Origin: Alphaproteobacteria bacterium
GTDB taxonomy: Bacteria; Myxococcota_A; UBA796; GCA-2862545
DNA length: 64,000 bases
Reading direction: 5' to 3'
Assembly (NCBI GenBank): GCA_020632925.1
Contig: JACKER010000015.1
Location: 186,001-250,000, forward strand
Shown: piece by piece, positions 33,295-41,670 of the stretch
Layout: every line of letters begins with the position of its first letter
Position numbering within the stretch: position 1 is the stretch's first letter
Position numbers and translations under genes: made by a program
Notes under the pieces: model-generated
Database searches by the model: none
Told to the model about the DNA's origin: nothing
The model's input: only the letters and a program-made list of their open reading frames with translations

Positions 33295-35948
33295 GGGTTC
33301 CTCCTCGTGCGGCGAGCGTCGACCCGGACCGAGAGGTCCGCGCCGGCTGGCAGCAGCAGGTGCTGGTAAAGGACGGCCTCCCCCTGGGTGGGGACGACCA
33401 CGGAGCTCTGGGCGGCGGTGACCTGCAGCGGCGCGTCGGCGCCGGTCATGGTGACGCCGAGATCGAGCGGCGGCTCGGGGGCGGCGGCCTTCGCCCTGCG
33501 CTTGCCACCGATCTCGATGTCGGGGAGCGAGAGGGGCCCGCGGGCGGCCCTGGGGATGGCGGTGGCCTTGGCCTCGACCGCGATCTCTTCGACGTAGCCG
33601 AACTTCAGGACCACCCGCTGGACGGTGGTCCTCCCGGCCTGCACGGCGAGGTTCTCGACGCTCACCGAGGCGAAGCCGGGTCGGGCGACGACGACGTTGT
33701 AGGCGCCCGCTGGCAGATCGCCGACCACGAGCTCTCCGTCGGCGTCGTTGCGGAGGGACCGGTTGCCGCCGACGAGCAGCGGGCTGACCACGAACACCTC
33801 GGCGCCGGGGATGGGCAGGTCCTCCTCGTCGACGACGACCAGCCGCATCGCGCCGACGGTGGCCGTCTCGCGGGGGAGCTCGGGCTCGGCGGGCTCCTCG
33901 GTCACGGGCTTCGCGGCGTCCAGCTTCGGCGGGGCCGTGGTGGATGCGGTGTCGGTCGCACCGCCGAACACGCTCTGCCGCTCCTGTCGGAACACGTTGT
34001 CCGACACCTTCTGCTTCACGTCCTGCTGGAGCTGCTCTTGCGACAGATCCTCGGTGTTCGCGAGCTTGCCGAGCTTGTCGGAGAGGTCGAGGGCCTTCTT
34101 GTACGCCGCGTTGGCCGCCTCGTACTCGCCGCGCTGCTCGGCCTCGCGCGCGGCGCGAACCGTCTCCTCCTGCTCGCGGCGCTCGGACTCGGAGCGGGCG
34201 CGCGCCTGCTCCAGGATCCGCCGCGTGGCCACGTCTTCCTCCTTCTTCTCCTCGTCGCCGGAGACCACGTCGAGGTTCGCCTGCAGGCCCGTGACGTCCT
34301 GGTTGTCGGCACCGAGCGCCCGCAGCTCGTCGAGCCGCTCCTGGGCCTCGTCGAACTCGTTGTCCATCCAGGCGTCCACGGCCTGGCGGTAGAGCGCGTC
34401 CGCCTGGGCCACGCGGACGTCGCCCACGGCGAATCCGTAGGTGATGCCACCACCCTCGGTGAATCCGTCCACCACCTCGTCCCGACCGACCCTGGACCGG
34501 CTCCGCCAGCCCGGCGGGAGGTGGAGGGTGACGCGGCTCACGGCGATGTCCGCGTCCACGACGGGCAGCGGGAAGGCGCGGCGGTCGCGGACGGACCAGC
34601 TCGCATCGGTGCCGAGGAACGCGATCTCGACGCCGAAGGACAGCAGGCCCTCGACGGACTCCACGGACTTGCGCAGGGGCACGAGCCAGCTGGTGCCGTC
34701 GGCGGCGACGTCGACGGCCTCGCCCGCGACCCGCACGGCGACGGGTCGCAAGCCCGGAGGTGGCGTGATGCGGAGCGCCGCGCCACGGTCGTTGCGCACC
34801 GCGTAGTGGGCGCGCATCAAGACGTGCCCGTCGTCGGAGACCGCCGCCTGCACGGACGCCACGTCGATGAGCGTGGCCGGCGACTCGGCGGGCGTGAAGC
34901 GCAGCACGTCGACCTTGCCGCCGCGCCCGCTGCCGACGAAGGCCGAGGTCGGGGTCCCACGCACCAGATCCGCGCCCCAGGCGGGCAACGCGGCGATGGC
35001 GGTGGGCTGGAGGCCCTCGAGGCGTGGGAGCAGGTCCAGCGTCCCGTCCCGTGCAAGCTCGACGGCGGTGGTGGTGCGGAACACGTCGTCCAGCGCGATG
35101 GCGGGGACGGTGACCGTGGCCTCGGCGCCTTCGGGCAACCGCGAGCTCGTCGTCACGACGAGGTCGACCAGCGCTCGCTCCTCGGACACGAGCTCGACGG
35201 TGACGCGGTCGCCCTCGCGGGTCCAGCGCCCGACCTGGGGTCCGGAGACCTGGAGGTCGGGTCCTGCGCCAGGGAACGTGAACGCCACCCGCTCGACGCC
35301 ACCCGAGGCGACGCGCCACCGCAGGCGGGCCTCCGTGCGCAGGTCCGGCTCGCCGAAGGTGAGGCCGAGACCCACCTCGCCGAACACCAGCTGCCCGCGG
35401 TCGGGCCGCTCGACCACGGGTGCCAGCGCGACCGTGGGTCCGGCGCCGGCGAAGCGGTCGGGCCCGACGCGCTGGCCCCCCTGGAGCTCCCAGCTCTCGG
35501 GAAGGACGACGACACCGGCAGCGGCGGGCATCAGGTCGAGGACGGCCTGGTCGGGGTGGCCGGCCGCCGGCAGCACCGCGTCGAGGGTCAGCGTGAACGA
35601 CCGGTCGGGGGTGCCCGCCCACACCAGGCCTTCGGGGGTCGCGGTGGTCGCGGCGGGCCGACCGTCCACGGTGACCGAGCGTACGTGGAGCCGGGACCGC
35701 GTGAGTCGCAGCGCGACGGGCGCGTCGCCCGAGACCTCGATGCGCCAGGTCGCGCGGATCGAGAGCTCCTTGCGCGCCGTGCTCCCCAGCACCACCTCGC
35801 GCCGGCTCACCCCCACGAGCCCGGGACGCGCCTCGGGCCGCGCCGGGTCGGGTGGCACGAGCTCCCACCAGCGCTCCGACGAGAGCACCACCCCTCCGTC
35901 GGAGGCCGCGGCGGTCAGGGTCCACAGCAGGGTGAGGGCAGGCGTCAT
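33291..35948 (-). CDS. large exported protein with helical repeat and carboxypeptidase-regulatory-like domain
   Basis: 885 residues. MTPALTLLWTLTAAASDG is a signal peptide. Residues about 20-490 are beta-rich. A TPR/coiled-coil stretch follows (about 490-660: ADALYRQAVDAWMDNEFDEAQERLDEL, then AREAEQRGEYEAANAAYKKALDL). Next is a CarboxypepD_reg-like domain (about 690-790: MRLVVVDEEDLPIPGAEVFV...GDLPAGAYNVVVARPGF). After it comes GYVEEIAVEAKATAI, which recalls the EEIxVxA start of TonB-receptor plugs although no barrel follows. It starts 86 bases after the TolC-type gene and is coupled by GTGA to the 610-residue gene. It may be an envelope scaffold or a substrate of the transporter; unproven. 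Confidence 0.75.
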   Translation of the reverse strand: MTPALTLLWTLTAAASDGGVVLSSERWWELVPPDPARPEARPGLVGVSRREVVLGSTARKELSIRATWRIEVSGDAPVALRLTRSRLHVRSVTVDGRPAATTATPEGLVWAGTPDRSFTLTLDAVLPAAGHPDQAVLDLMPAAAGVVVLPESWELQGGQRVGPDRFAGAGPTVALAPVVERPDRGQLVFGEVGLGLTFGEPDLRTEARLRWRVASGGVERVAFTFPGAGPDLQVSGPQVGRWTREGDRVTVELVSEERALVDLVVTTSSRLPEGAEATVTVPAIALDDVFRTTTAVELARDGTLDLLPRLEGLQPTAIAALPAWGADLVRGTPTSAFVGSGRGGKVDVLRFTPAESPATLIDVASVQAAVSDDGHVLMRAHYAVRNDRGAALRITPPPGLRPVAVRVAGEAVDVAADGTSWLVPLRKSVESVEGLLSFGVEIAFLGTDASWSVRDRRAFPLPVVDADIAVSRVTLHLPPGWRSRSRVGRDEVVDGFTEGGGITYGFAVGDVRVAQADALYRQAVDAWMDNEFDEAQERLDELRALGADNQDVTGLQANLDVVSGDEEKKEEDVATRRILEQARARSESERREQEETVRAAREAEQRGEYEAANAAYKKALDLSDKLGKLANTEDLSQEQLQQDVKQKVSDNVFRQERQSVFGGATDTASTTAPPKLDAAKPVTEEPAEPELPRETATVGAMRLVVVDEEDLPIPGAEVFVVSPLLVGGNRSLRNDADGELVVGDLPAGAYNVVVARPGFASVSVENLAVQAGRTTVQRVVLKFGYVEEIAVEAKATAIPRAARGPLSLPDIEIGGKRRAKAAAPEPPLDLGVTMTGADAPLQVTAAQSSVVVPTQGEAVLYQHLLLPAGADLSVRVDARRTRRNP

Positions 35949-36034
35949 GGGTCGGACCTGAGAACGAGAGGCCGCCTGCGCACCTTACAGCGGACCTCGC
36001 TCCAGGGGTGATCGCGCCGGGGCGCCCGTTCACC

Positions 36035-37372
36035 TCAGCCGGACGGCACCTCCGATCTCCCGAGCGCCGCCTCGACCGCGAGCTCCGCGTTCCGGAGGGC
36101 GAGCTCGGCCTCGATGGCGGCCTTGCGGGCCTTGCCCACGACCTCCTCCCGCTGCCAGAGGGCGAACAGGTCGGCGTCACCGAGCTCGAAGCGCCGCCGC
36201 TCGAGCGTGAGCAGCTCCGTGGCGCGCTCGGCCGCCTCGGTCGCCAGCGCGACGCGCTGCTCGGCGGCGTCGTGCTCGGCGCGGGCGGCGGCCAGGGCCG
36301 CGTGGGCGGCGTCCACGGTTCCGCGACGGGCCTGGGTCCACCCGTCGAGGGCGGCGTCCGCGGCGGCCAGCGAGCCACGTTCCTTCCGCAGCAGCACCGG
36401 GGAGGAGAGCTTGACCCCGCCCTTCAGCTCGGACTCGGCGCCCGCGACCGGCACCGCCGCCCCCAGCACGAGATCGAGGTCGGGGAGGACGGCGTTGCGG
36501 GCGCGGCTCCGCTGCCGGCGAGCCTCCTCGATGCCGGCGTCCAACGCGCGGACGTCGGGTCGGGCCGCCACCGTCGCCACGTCCAGGTCGGGATCGGGCA
36601 TCGGGCGCGGCGCAGGCCAGACCTCGGGCAAGCGGTCCGACGGCGGCGGAGCGGGGTTCCCGTCTGGATCTCGGAGGTATAGACCCAGCTTGCGGGCGGC
36701 GACGATCACCGCCGCCTCGCTCGCCGCGAGCTGATCGGAGCGCTCGAGCACGATGCGCTGGTTGTCGATGAGGGTGACGGGTGCACGCGTCCCCTCCTCG
36801 ACCTCACGTCGAAGTCCCGCGTCGCGGCGCAGCGCCAGATCCAACAGGTCGGCGTCCACGTCGCGCTTCTGCCCGGCGGCGACCCACTTGGCCCACGCGG
36901 TTCCGGCGGCGTACCGGGCGGCCACGCGCTTGGCCTCGAGGTCGGCCTCGGCCCGTGTGCTCCGGGCCAGCGCCACGTCCCGCTCCGTCCGTGCCTCGGA
37001 CCAGAGGAGCCCGTCGAGGAGCGGCAGCTCGACCCCGACCTGCCATTCGCCGCCAGCGTAGGTCTCGCCGTCGTCGTAGGTCGGGAAGTCGCCGGTGCCG
37101 AGCGCCCACCCGGCGCTCCAGGTCGGGCCGAGCGCCGTCTCTCCACCCACACCCAGCCAGAGGGTGTCCCGGTCGTAGGGCCCGGTGACCGCGACGCCGT
37201 AGCCGGATGCCTTGGGGTCGAACGCACCCCGGGCAGCGAGCGCCTTGCCCTCGGCCTCGCGACGCTTGGCGTCGGCGGCGGCGAGCTCGGGCACCCGCTC
37301 GTCGACCGCGTCGAGGACCTCGGTCAGCGTCAGGGGAGTCGCCAGCGCGACCGTGAGCCACCACCCGATCAC
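36035..37372 (-). CDS. TolC-family outer-membrane channel
   Basis: 445 residues from the GTG overlapping the HlyD stop (GTGA). A short signal peptide (MIGWWLTVALATP) is followed by LTLTEVLDAVDERVPELAAADAKRREAEGKALAARGAFDP, the typical OEP start. Two long-helix repeats follow, the second with DLDVATVAARPDVRALDAGIEEARRQRSRARNAVLPDLDL. With the ABC and HlyD-type genes immediately upstream it completes a type I secretion-like tripartite set, presumably exporting a protein or peptide. No RTX-type substrate gene is visible in the window. Confidence 0.9.
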   Translation of the reverse strand: MIGWWLTVALATPLTLTEVLDAVDERVPELAAADAKRREAEGKALAARGAFDPKASGYGVAVTGPYDRDTLWLGVGGETALGPTWSAGWALGTGDFPTYDDGETYAGGEWQVGVELPLLDGLLWSEARTERDVALARSTRAEADLEAKRVAARYAAGTAWAKWVAAGQKRDVDADLLDLALRRDAGLRREVEEGTRAPVTLIDNQRIVLERSDQLAASEAAVIVAARKLGLYLRDPDGNPAPPPSDRLPEVWPAPRPMPDPDLDVATVAARPDVRALDAGIEEARRQRSRARNAVLPDLDLVLGAAVPVAGAESELKGGVKLSSPVLLRKERGSLAAADAALDGWTQARRGTVDAAHAALAAARAEHDAAEQRVALATEAAERATELLTLERRRFELGDADLFALWQREEVVGKARKAAIEAELALRNAELAVEAALGRSEVPSG

Positions 37373-38715
37373 TTGAGCTCCGTCGGCGCGCGAGGCTTCT
37401 TGTTCGAGGGGAGCGGCGCGCTGTCGCCCTTCTCGACGGTCGGCAGGGGGGGGAAGCCGTTGATGCGCCGCCACACCTCGTACCCGGCGGACACCGTGCC
37501 GAGGAGCACCCACGCCTTGGCGCGAACGCCCTGGCGCAGCAGGGAGGCATCGGGCCACGGGCCGCCCTCGTCGTCCGGGATCACGACGACGCGGAACTTG
37601 CCCTTGCCGTCGTCGGTGGCATCCAGGAACGCGACCTTCCCGCCGAAGGTGCCGTTGTTGTTGGTCGTCCCCGGCAGGCCCACGAACTGCAGCGCCGGCC
37701 ATCCCTCGAACACCACCCGGACCTCGGCGCCGTCACGCACCAGCGGCACGTCGTTGCCGTCGATCCAGACCTCCACCGCGCGGCGGTCGGTGTCGGGCAC
37801 GAGCGTCGCAACGGCGTCCCCCGGCTTGACCTGGCCCGCCCCGGGACCGCCGTAGAGCCGCAGCACCCGGCCCGCGCGGGGTGCGAGCAGCAGCTGCGCC
37901 TTCTGCCGAGAGAGCTTGGTGTCCAGATCGAGCTGCTTGCGACGGAGATCCGCGAGCTTGGCGCGATTGGCCTGGAGATCGGCCTCGGCCTCGGCGATCT
38001 TCGCTTCGGCCTCGGCGCGCGCCTTGCCGGCGGACGCCGTCGCGGCCGAGATCTCCCGGTCCAGCGCCTCGAGCGTCGCCTGGGCCTGGTCGCGCTTGAG
38101 CCTTGCGAGGTCCAGGTTCCGGGGCGACGCCAGTCCGTCGGTCGCGAGGGCCTCCATGCGCTCCAGCTGGCGCTGCTCGACCTGGACCTCCGCCGCCTCA
38201 CCCACCCGCTTGCGCTCGAGGGAGGCGACCTTGTCGGCGGTCTCAGCGACGACGCGCTCCAGGGCGGCGCGCGACGAACGCACCTTCTCCTCGTAGCTGG
38301 CGAGCTGGGCCATCAGGGCTTCCTGCTCGTGGTCCGTGGTCCCGCGCTGCTCGTCGAGCCGGTTCAGCAGGGCTTCGTCGTTGTCGCGGAGGGCGGCGAT
38401 CGGGTCGCCCGCCTCCACGTGATCGCCCTCGGACACGAGCCACCGCTCGACCACGCCGTAGACCGGTGCCTCCACCTGCTGGGCGCGGTCCTCGGGGGCG
38501 TAGGCGATCACCCGGCCCGTGCCGAGCGCGGACTGCTGCCAGGGCAGGCGGAAGAGCAGGAGCGCCAGCAGCACGAACCCGACCCCCATCGCCGTCGCGG
38601 TGCGGCGGAGGGAGAGGGGCGCACGCACCAACGCCATCGCCGGGTCCGACGGCCACCCATCGGGATGGAGACGGTGCATCGGGGCGTCAGAGCGAGCGAA
38701 GGGGCGGGCGCTCAT
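37369..38715 (-). CDS. HlyD-type membrane-fusion protein of a type I secretion-like system
   Basis: 448 residues from the ATG at 38715, which has GGAGG five bases upstream; the ATG at 38730 has no ribosome-binding site. One TM helix (about residues 45-62, MGVGFVLLALLLFRLPW) is followed by a lipoyl half-motif (AQQVEAPVYGVVERWLVSEGDHVEAGDPI). A coiled-coil hairpin of about 170 residues rich in Glu/Ala/Lys/Arg comes next, then the second lipoyl half (LLLAPRAGRVLRLYGGPGAGQVKPGDAV). It overlaps the ABC gene by 29 bases and connects the inner-membrane transporter to the TolC-type channel. Confidence 0.9.
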   Translation of the reverse strand: MSARPFARSDAPMHRLHPDGWPSDPAMALVRAPLSLRRTATAMGVGFVLLALLLFRLPWQQSALGTGRVIAYAPEDRAQQVEAPVYGVVERWLVSEGDHVEAGDPIAALRDNDEALLNRLDEQRGTTDHEQEALMAQLASYEEKVRSSRAALERVVAETADKVASLERKRVGEAAEVQVEQRQLERMEALATDGLASPRNLDLARLKRDQAQATLEALDREISAATASAGKARAEAEAKIAEAEADLQANRAKLADLRRKQLDLDTKLSRQKAQLLLAPRAGRVLRLYGGPGAGQVKPGDAVATLVPDTDRRAVEVWIDGNDVPLVRDGAEVRVVFEGWPALQFVGLPGTTNNNGTFGGKVAFLDATDDGKGKFRVVVIPDDEGGPWPDASLLRQGVRAKAWVLLGTVSAGYEVWRRINGFPPLPTVEKGDSAPLPSNKKPRAPTELK

Positions 38716-40762
38716 GGAGTCCTCCGTCATGGAGCCAAAGGGTGCGGTCGAAGCGGCGGGCGAGCTCGGGGTCCTCGGTCAGCACGATCAGGGTGCGGGC
38801 GGACCCCTGGCGACCGCGCGCCAGCAGGAAGCGGTCCAGGACGGCCTCGGACACGCCGTCGAGCAGCCCGTCGACCACGACGAGACCGGACGGTCCGACC
38901 AGCGTCCGGGCGAGCAGGAGCGAATGGGTCTGAGGCGGGTGGAGCGGGGCCCCGTTGTGGAGGAGGTCGGTGTGGACGCCGTTGGGCAGCCCGGCAACCG
39001 TGTCCGCCAGGCCCACGGCGGCCAGAGCTCCCCACACGCCGTCCGAGTCGATGCCCGGTCGGCCGAGGGCGACGTTCTCGGAGATCGTGCCGGCGATCAG
39101 CCCGTCGGGGCGACACAGTAGCGCTTCGCGCGTGAGCAGGTCGGGGCGGTGGGCCGCGTAGGGCAGACCGTCACGGCGCAGAGCGCCTCCGGTCGGAGGC
39201 CTGGCGCCTGCGAGGACCTCACCCAGCAGCGACCGGTCGGTGGCGTCGTCCGTCACGATGGCCAGCGACGAGCCGGCGGCGACCGCCAGGCTCGCCCGCT
39301 CCAGCACCACCGATCCAGGAGCGGCGACGTGGAGGTCGGCCGCCTCGATGGTGGGAGGGCCGCCCACCCGCGGAACCGCCCCGACGGTCCCGTCGCGCCC
39401 GAGGTCCACCAGCGACCCCAGCTTGTCGAGGCCGGCGAGCAGGTCGTACACCGTCTCGAGCTTGTCCGTGAACTTCGCGAGCCCGGCCAGCGCCGCGGTG
39501 ACGACGAACTCGGCGGCGACGAGCTGTCCGAGCGTGAGCTGTCCCTCCAGCACGAGCCAGCCGCAGGTGGCGAGCAGGCCCACACCCACGACGACCTGGA
39601 CGAGCTGCATCCCGGCGTACTGGCGGAGGAACACGCGGAAGTGCGAGGCACGCGCGGTGAGCCAGCCGCGGACGAGGCGATCGGCCCGCTCCTCGGCGAG
39701 GGTCGCACCGCCCAGCTTGAACACGAGCGCCTGGCGCGCCACCTCCTCGAGCCACCCGGCGACCTGGTACTTGGCCTTCGACTCGTCGAGCGCGGTGCGC
39801 AGCGCCCCCCGCGCGAGCGGCAGCAGGACCACGGCGGCCAACCCGACGACGATCAGGTCGAACACGAGCAGCGCGGGGTGGTACACGGCGAGGAGTGCCA
39901 GTCCCACGGCGGCTTGCAGGGCCGCACCCACCCCGTCGAGCAGCAGCGTCGAGGTGGCCTTCTGCAGCGTCAGCACGTCGAAGAAGCGGTTCACCAGCTC
40001 GGGCGCCGAGCGGCCATCGAGCTCCTCGAGGCGCACGCGGGCGAGGCGAGAGGACAGATCGGCGACCGTCCTGACGAAGATCCGCCGCTGGAGCACCTCC
40101 ACGACCTGCCGCTTGGCGACGCGCACGCCGGCCGCCAGCAGGAGGCAGAACAGCAGCGCGCCAGAGAGTGCCACGATCGGCTGGACCAACGCGCCGAACG
40201 CCAGCCAGTTGATCAGCACCTGGATCGTCAGTGGGGTCGCCAGCGAGAGCAGCCCCGTGGCGACGGCGAACACCAGCACCACTCCGAGGTCGGACCGCTC
40301 GGCCTCGAGGAGTCCGAAGAGTCGACGCAGGGGCGTCCGTGGCCCCACGTTCGGAGACAGGGGCGAGGCGGGGAGCACCGGCTCTACACGAGCCCACACC
40401 AGACGGTCAGGCATGGGGATCGGTGGAGGGTGGAACGGATCGATGGCGGACGGTGAGCCCAGCCAACGGCCGTCGACCACCACCCACCGGCTGGCGAGAC
40501 CGGCGTCGATCCATGTCAGCACGGGCAGGTCGAAGCGGGCCACGGCTGCGGCTTCGTCCATCGTCCCTTCGATCCAGCGGGCTCGGAGGCCCAGTGGCCC
40601 GAGCGCGAGCGCGAGCGCCTCGTCCCAGGCGGTCGACCGCTCGGCGTCCCGCGCTGCGTCGCGGAGGAGGTCCTCGGGGACCTCGACCGAGAGTCGGGTG
40701 CACAACGTCCTGAGGAGCAACAACAGCTGCTCGTCGTCCTGTCGTACCAGCGCCAACGCCAC
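38687..40762 (-). CDS. HlyB-like ABC transporter with degenerate C39-like and ATPase domains
   Basis: 691 residues. About 1-130 resembles a C39-peptidase-like domain but has no Cys at the expected position. The TM region at about 165-440 follows type I secretion ABC exporters (RRLFGLLEAERSDLGVVLVFAVATGLLSLATPLTIQVLINWL). The nucleotide-binding domain (about 470-690) is badly degenerate. The Walker A position reads AIVTDDATDRSLLG without GxxGxGKS/T. Walker B is LVVVDGLLDG without the Asp-Glu pair. The LSGGQ signature is replaced by HNGAPLHPPQTH. ATP hydrolysis therefore looks unlikely unless a partner subunit supplies it. The GTG start has GGGAG upstream. First gene of a long leftward operon. 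Confidence 0.85.
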   Translation of the reverse strand: MALALVRQDDEQLLLLLRTLCTRLSVEVPEDLLRDAARDAERSTAWDEALALALGPLGLRARWIEGTMDEAAAVARFDLPVLTWIDAGLASRWVVVDGRWLGSPSAIDPFHPPPIPMPDRLVWARVEPVLPASPLSPNVGPRTPLRRLFGLLEAERSDLGVVLVFAVATGLLSLATPLTIQVLINWLAFGALVQPIVALSGALLFCLLLAAGVRVAKRQVVEVLQRRIFVRTVADLSSRLARVRLEELDGRSAPELVNRFFDVLTLQKATSTLLLDGVGAALQAAVGLALLAVYHPALLVFDLIVVGLAAVVLLPLARGALRTALDESKAKYQVAGWLEEVARQALVFKLGGATLAEERADRLVRGWLTARASHFRVFLRQYAGMQLVQVVVGVGLLATCGWLVLEGQLTLGQLVAAEFVVTAALAGLAKFTDKLETVYDLLAGLDKLGSLVDLGRDGTVGAVPRVGGPPTIEAADLHVAAPGSVVLERASLAVAAGSSLAIVTDDATDRSLLGEVLAGARPPTGGALRRDGLPYAAHRPDLLTREALLCRPDGLIAGTISENVALGRPGIDSDGVWGALAAVGLADTVAGLPNGVHTDLLHNGAPLHPPQTHSLLLARTLVGPSGLVVVDGLLDGVSEAVLDRFLLARGRQGSARTLIVLTEDPELARRFDRTLWLHDGGLHERPPLRSL

Positions 40763-40772
40763 GGTTGCTCCC

Positions 40773-40802
40773 TTGATTCATGAAATCCTTGTCCTGTATA
40801 AG
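40773..40802 (+). promoter_or_regulatory. sigma-70-like promoter with overlapping palindromes in the ABC / winged-helix divergent gap
   Basis: TTGATT (40773-40778), 18 bases, then TATAAG (40797-40802) read rightward toward the winged-helix gene. TTCATGAA (40777-40784) and GTCCT-GTATA-AGGAC (40791-40805) are perfect inverted repeats overlapping the -35 and -10. The 99-base gap is AT-rich compared with its surroundings. An autoregulating repressor binding here could control both directions; inference from geometry. Confidence 0.5.
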
Positions 40803-40861
40803 GACGTGAGGAGTGCGAACGGGGCGCGACCCGTGTCGGGGTCTTCCCTACAGGGATTGAG

Positions 40862-41152
40862 TTGAGCTGGACGTTCCTCAGCAACCACGCGCACGTGCTC
40901 GTCTGCCTCTCGCGCGACCCGGGGCAGCGGGTCCGCGATCTGGCCATGGCGGTCGGCCTGACGGAACGCGCCGTGGTGAGGATCCTCGGGGAACTGGCCG
41001 CCGAGGGGTACGTCGAGATCACGCGGGAAGGGCGGCGAAACCGCTATCGGATCGTGGCGGGCCGGCGGCTACGCCACCCGGTCGAGGCCGGAGTGCCCGT
41101 GGAAGCGCTGCTGGCGCTGATCTCCGCCCACGATGGTCCGTCGATGGTGTAG
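40862..41152 (+). CDS. winged-helix DNA-binding regulator
   Basis: 96 residues from a TTG six bases after AGGGA. SNHAHVLVCLSRDPGQRVRDLAMAVGLTERAVVRILGELAAEGYVEITREGRRNRYRIV is a complete winged helix-turn-helix of the MarR/ArsR-like small type, with the recognition helix around TERAVVRILGEL and the wing at EGRRNRYRI. The C-terminal RLRHPVEAGVPVEALLALI could mediate dimerisation. It diverges from the ABC/HlyD/TolC operon across 99 bases with palindromes, so it is a good candidate local regulator. Confidence 0.85.
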   Translation: MSWTFLSNHAHVLVCLSRDPGQRVRDLAMAVGLTERAVVRILGELAAEGYVEITREGRRNRYRIVAGRRLRHPVEAGVPVEALLALISAHDGPSMV

Positions 41153-41172
41153 GTTCGGTGCGCGGGGGGAGC

Positions 41173-41670
41173 ATGCGGCTGGCCGGGCAGATGCGCCTGA
41201 CCACCTTCCTCGGGGTGGCCGGGACGGGGCTGTTGGTGGCGGCGATCGCGGGATTCGGGGCGCTGGGCTGGTGGTGGGTCCACCGACCGGCCCCGGCCGA
41301 GATTCCGGTTCCCGTACCGGTGGTCGCAGCGCCGGTCGCCGCACCACCTCCTCCACCGCCCGGACCCGTCACGCCGCCGCCCCCGTCGAGGCGCGAGGTG
41401 GACGACGTGCTCTTCTCCTACCTGGGCAAGAACCTGGGTACGGACAAGCTGAAGGACGTGACGAAGGGCAAACCGTTCAAGATCAACGTCTACCAGGACA
41501 GCGGAAAGCCGGCGGTCAACCGGGCGAAGGTGGACCTGGATCGCGACGATCGCTGGGACGAGAAGATCACGTTCGACGCCGAGCGCATCACGCGACAGGT
41601 CGCGTCCGCCGATGACGAGTGGTACGACCTGACCTATCACTGGGACGGCGCGATCTGGGTTCGCGAGTAG
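41173..41670 (+). CDS. membrane-anchored protein with Pro-rich linker and small C-terminal domain
   Basis: 165 residues. A TM helix at about 8-33 is followed by a Pro/Val-rich linker (about 38-75) and a charged domain of about 90 residues (DVLFSYLGKNLGTDKLKDVTKGKPFKI, then KVDLDRDDRWDEKITF, then WYDLTYHWDGAIWV). No family recognised. A GTG at 41158 would add five residues. GGGGGAG lies one base before the ATG, which is too close, so the start is uncertain. The 3' end overlaps the 3' end of the convergent transposase-like gene by 34 bases. Confidence 0.65.
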   Translation: MRLAGQMRLTTFLGVAGTGLLVAAIAGFGALGWWWVHRPAPAEIPVPVPVVAAPVAAPPPPPPGPVTPPPPSRREVDDVLFSYLGKNLGTDKLKDVTKGKPFKINVYQDSGKPAVNRAKVDLDRDDRWDEKITFDAERITRQVASADDEWYDLTYHWDGAIWVRE

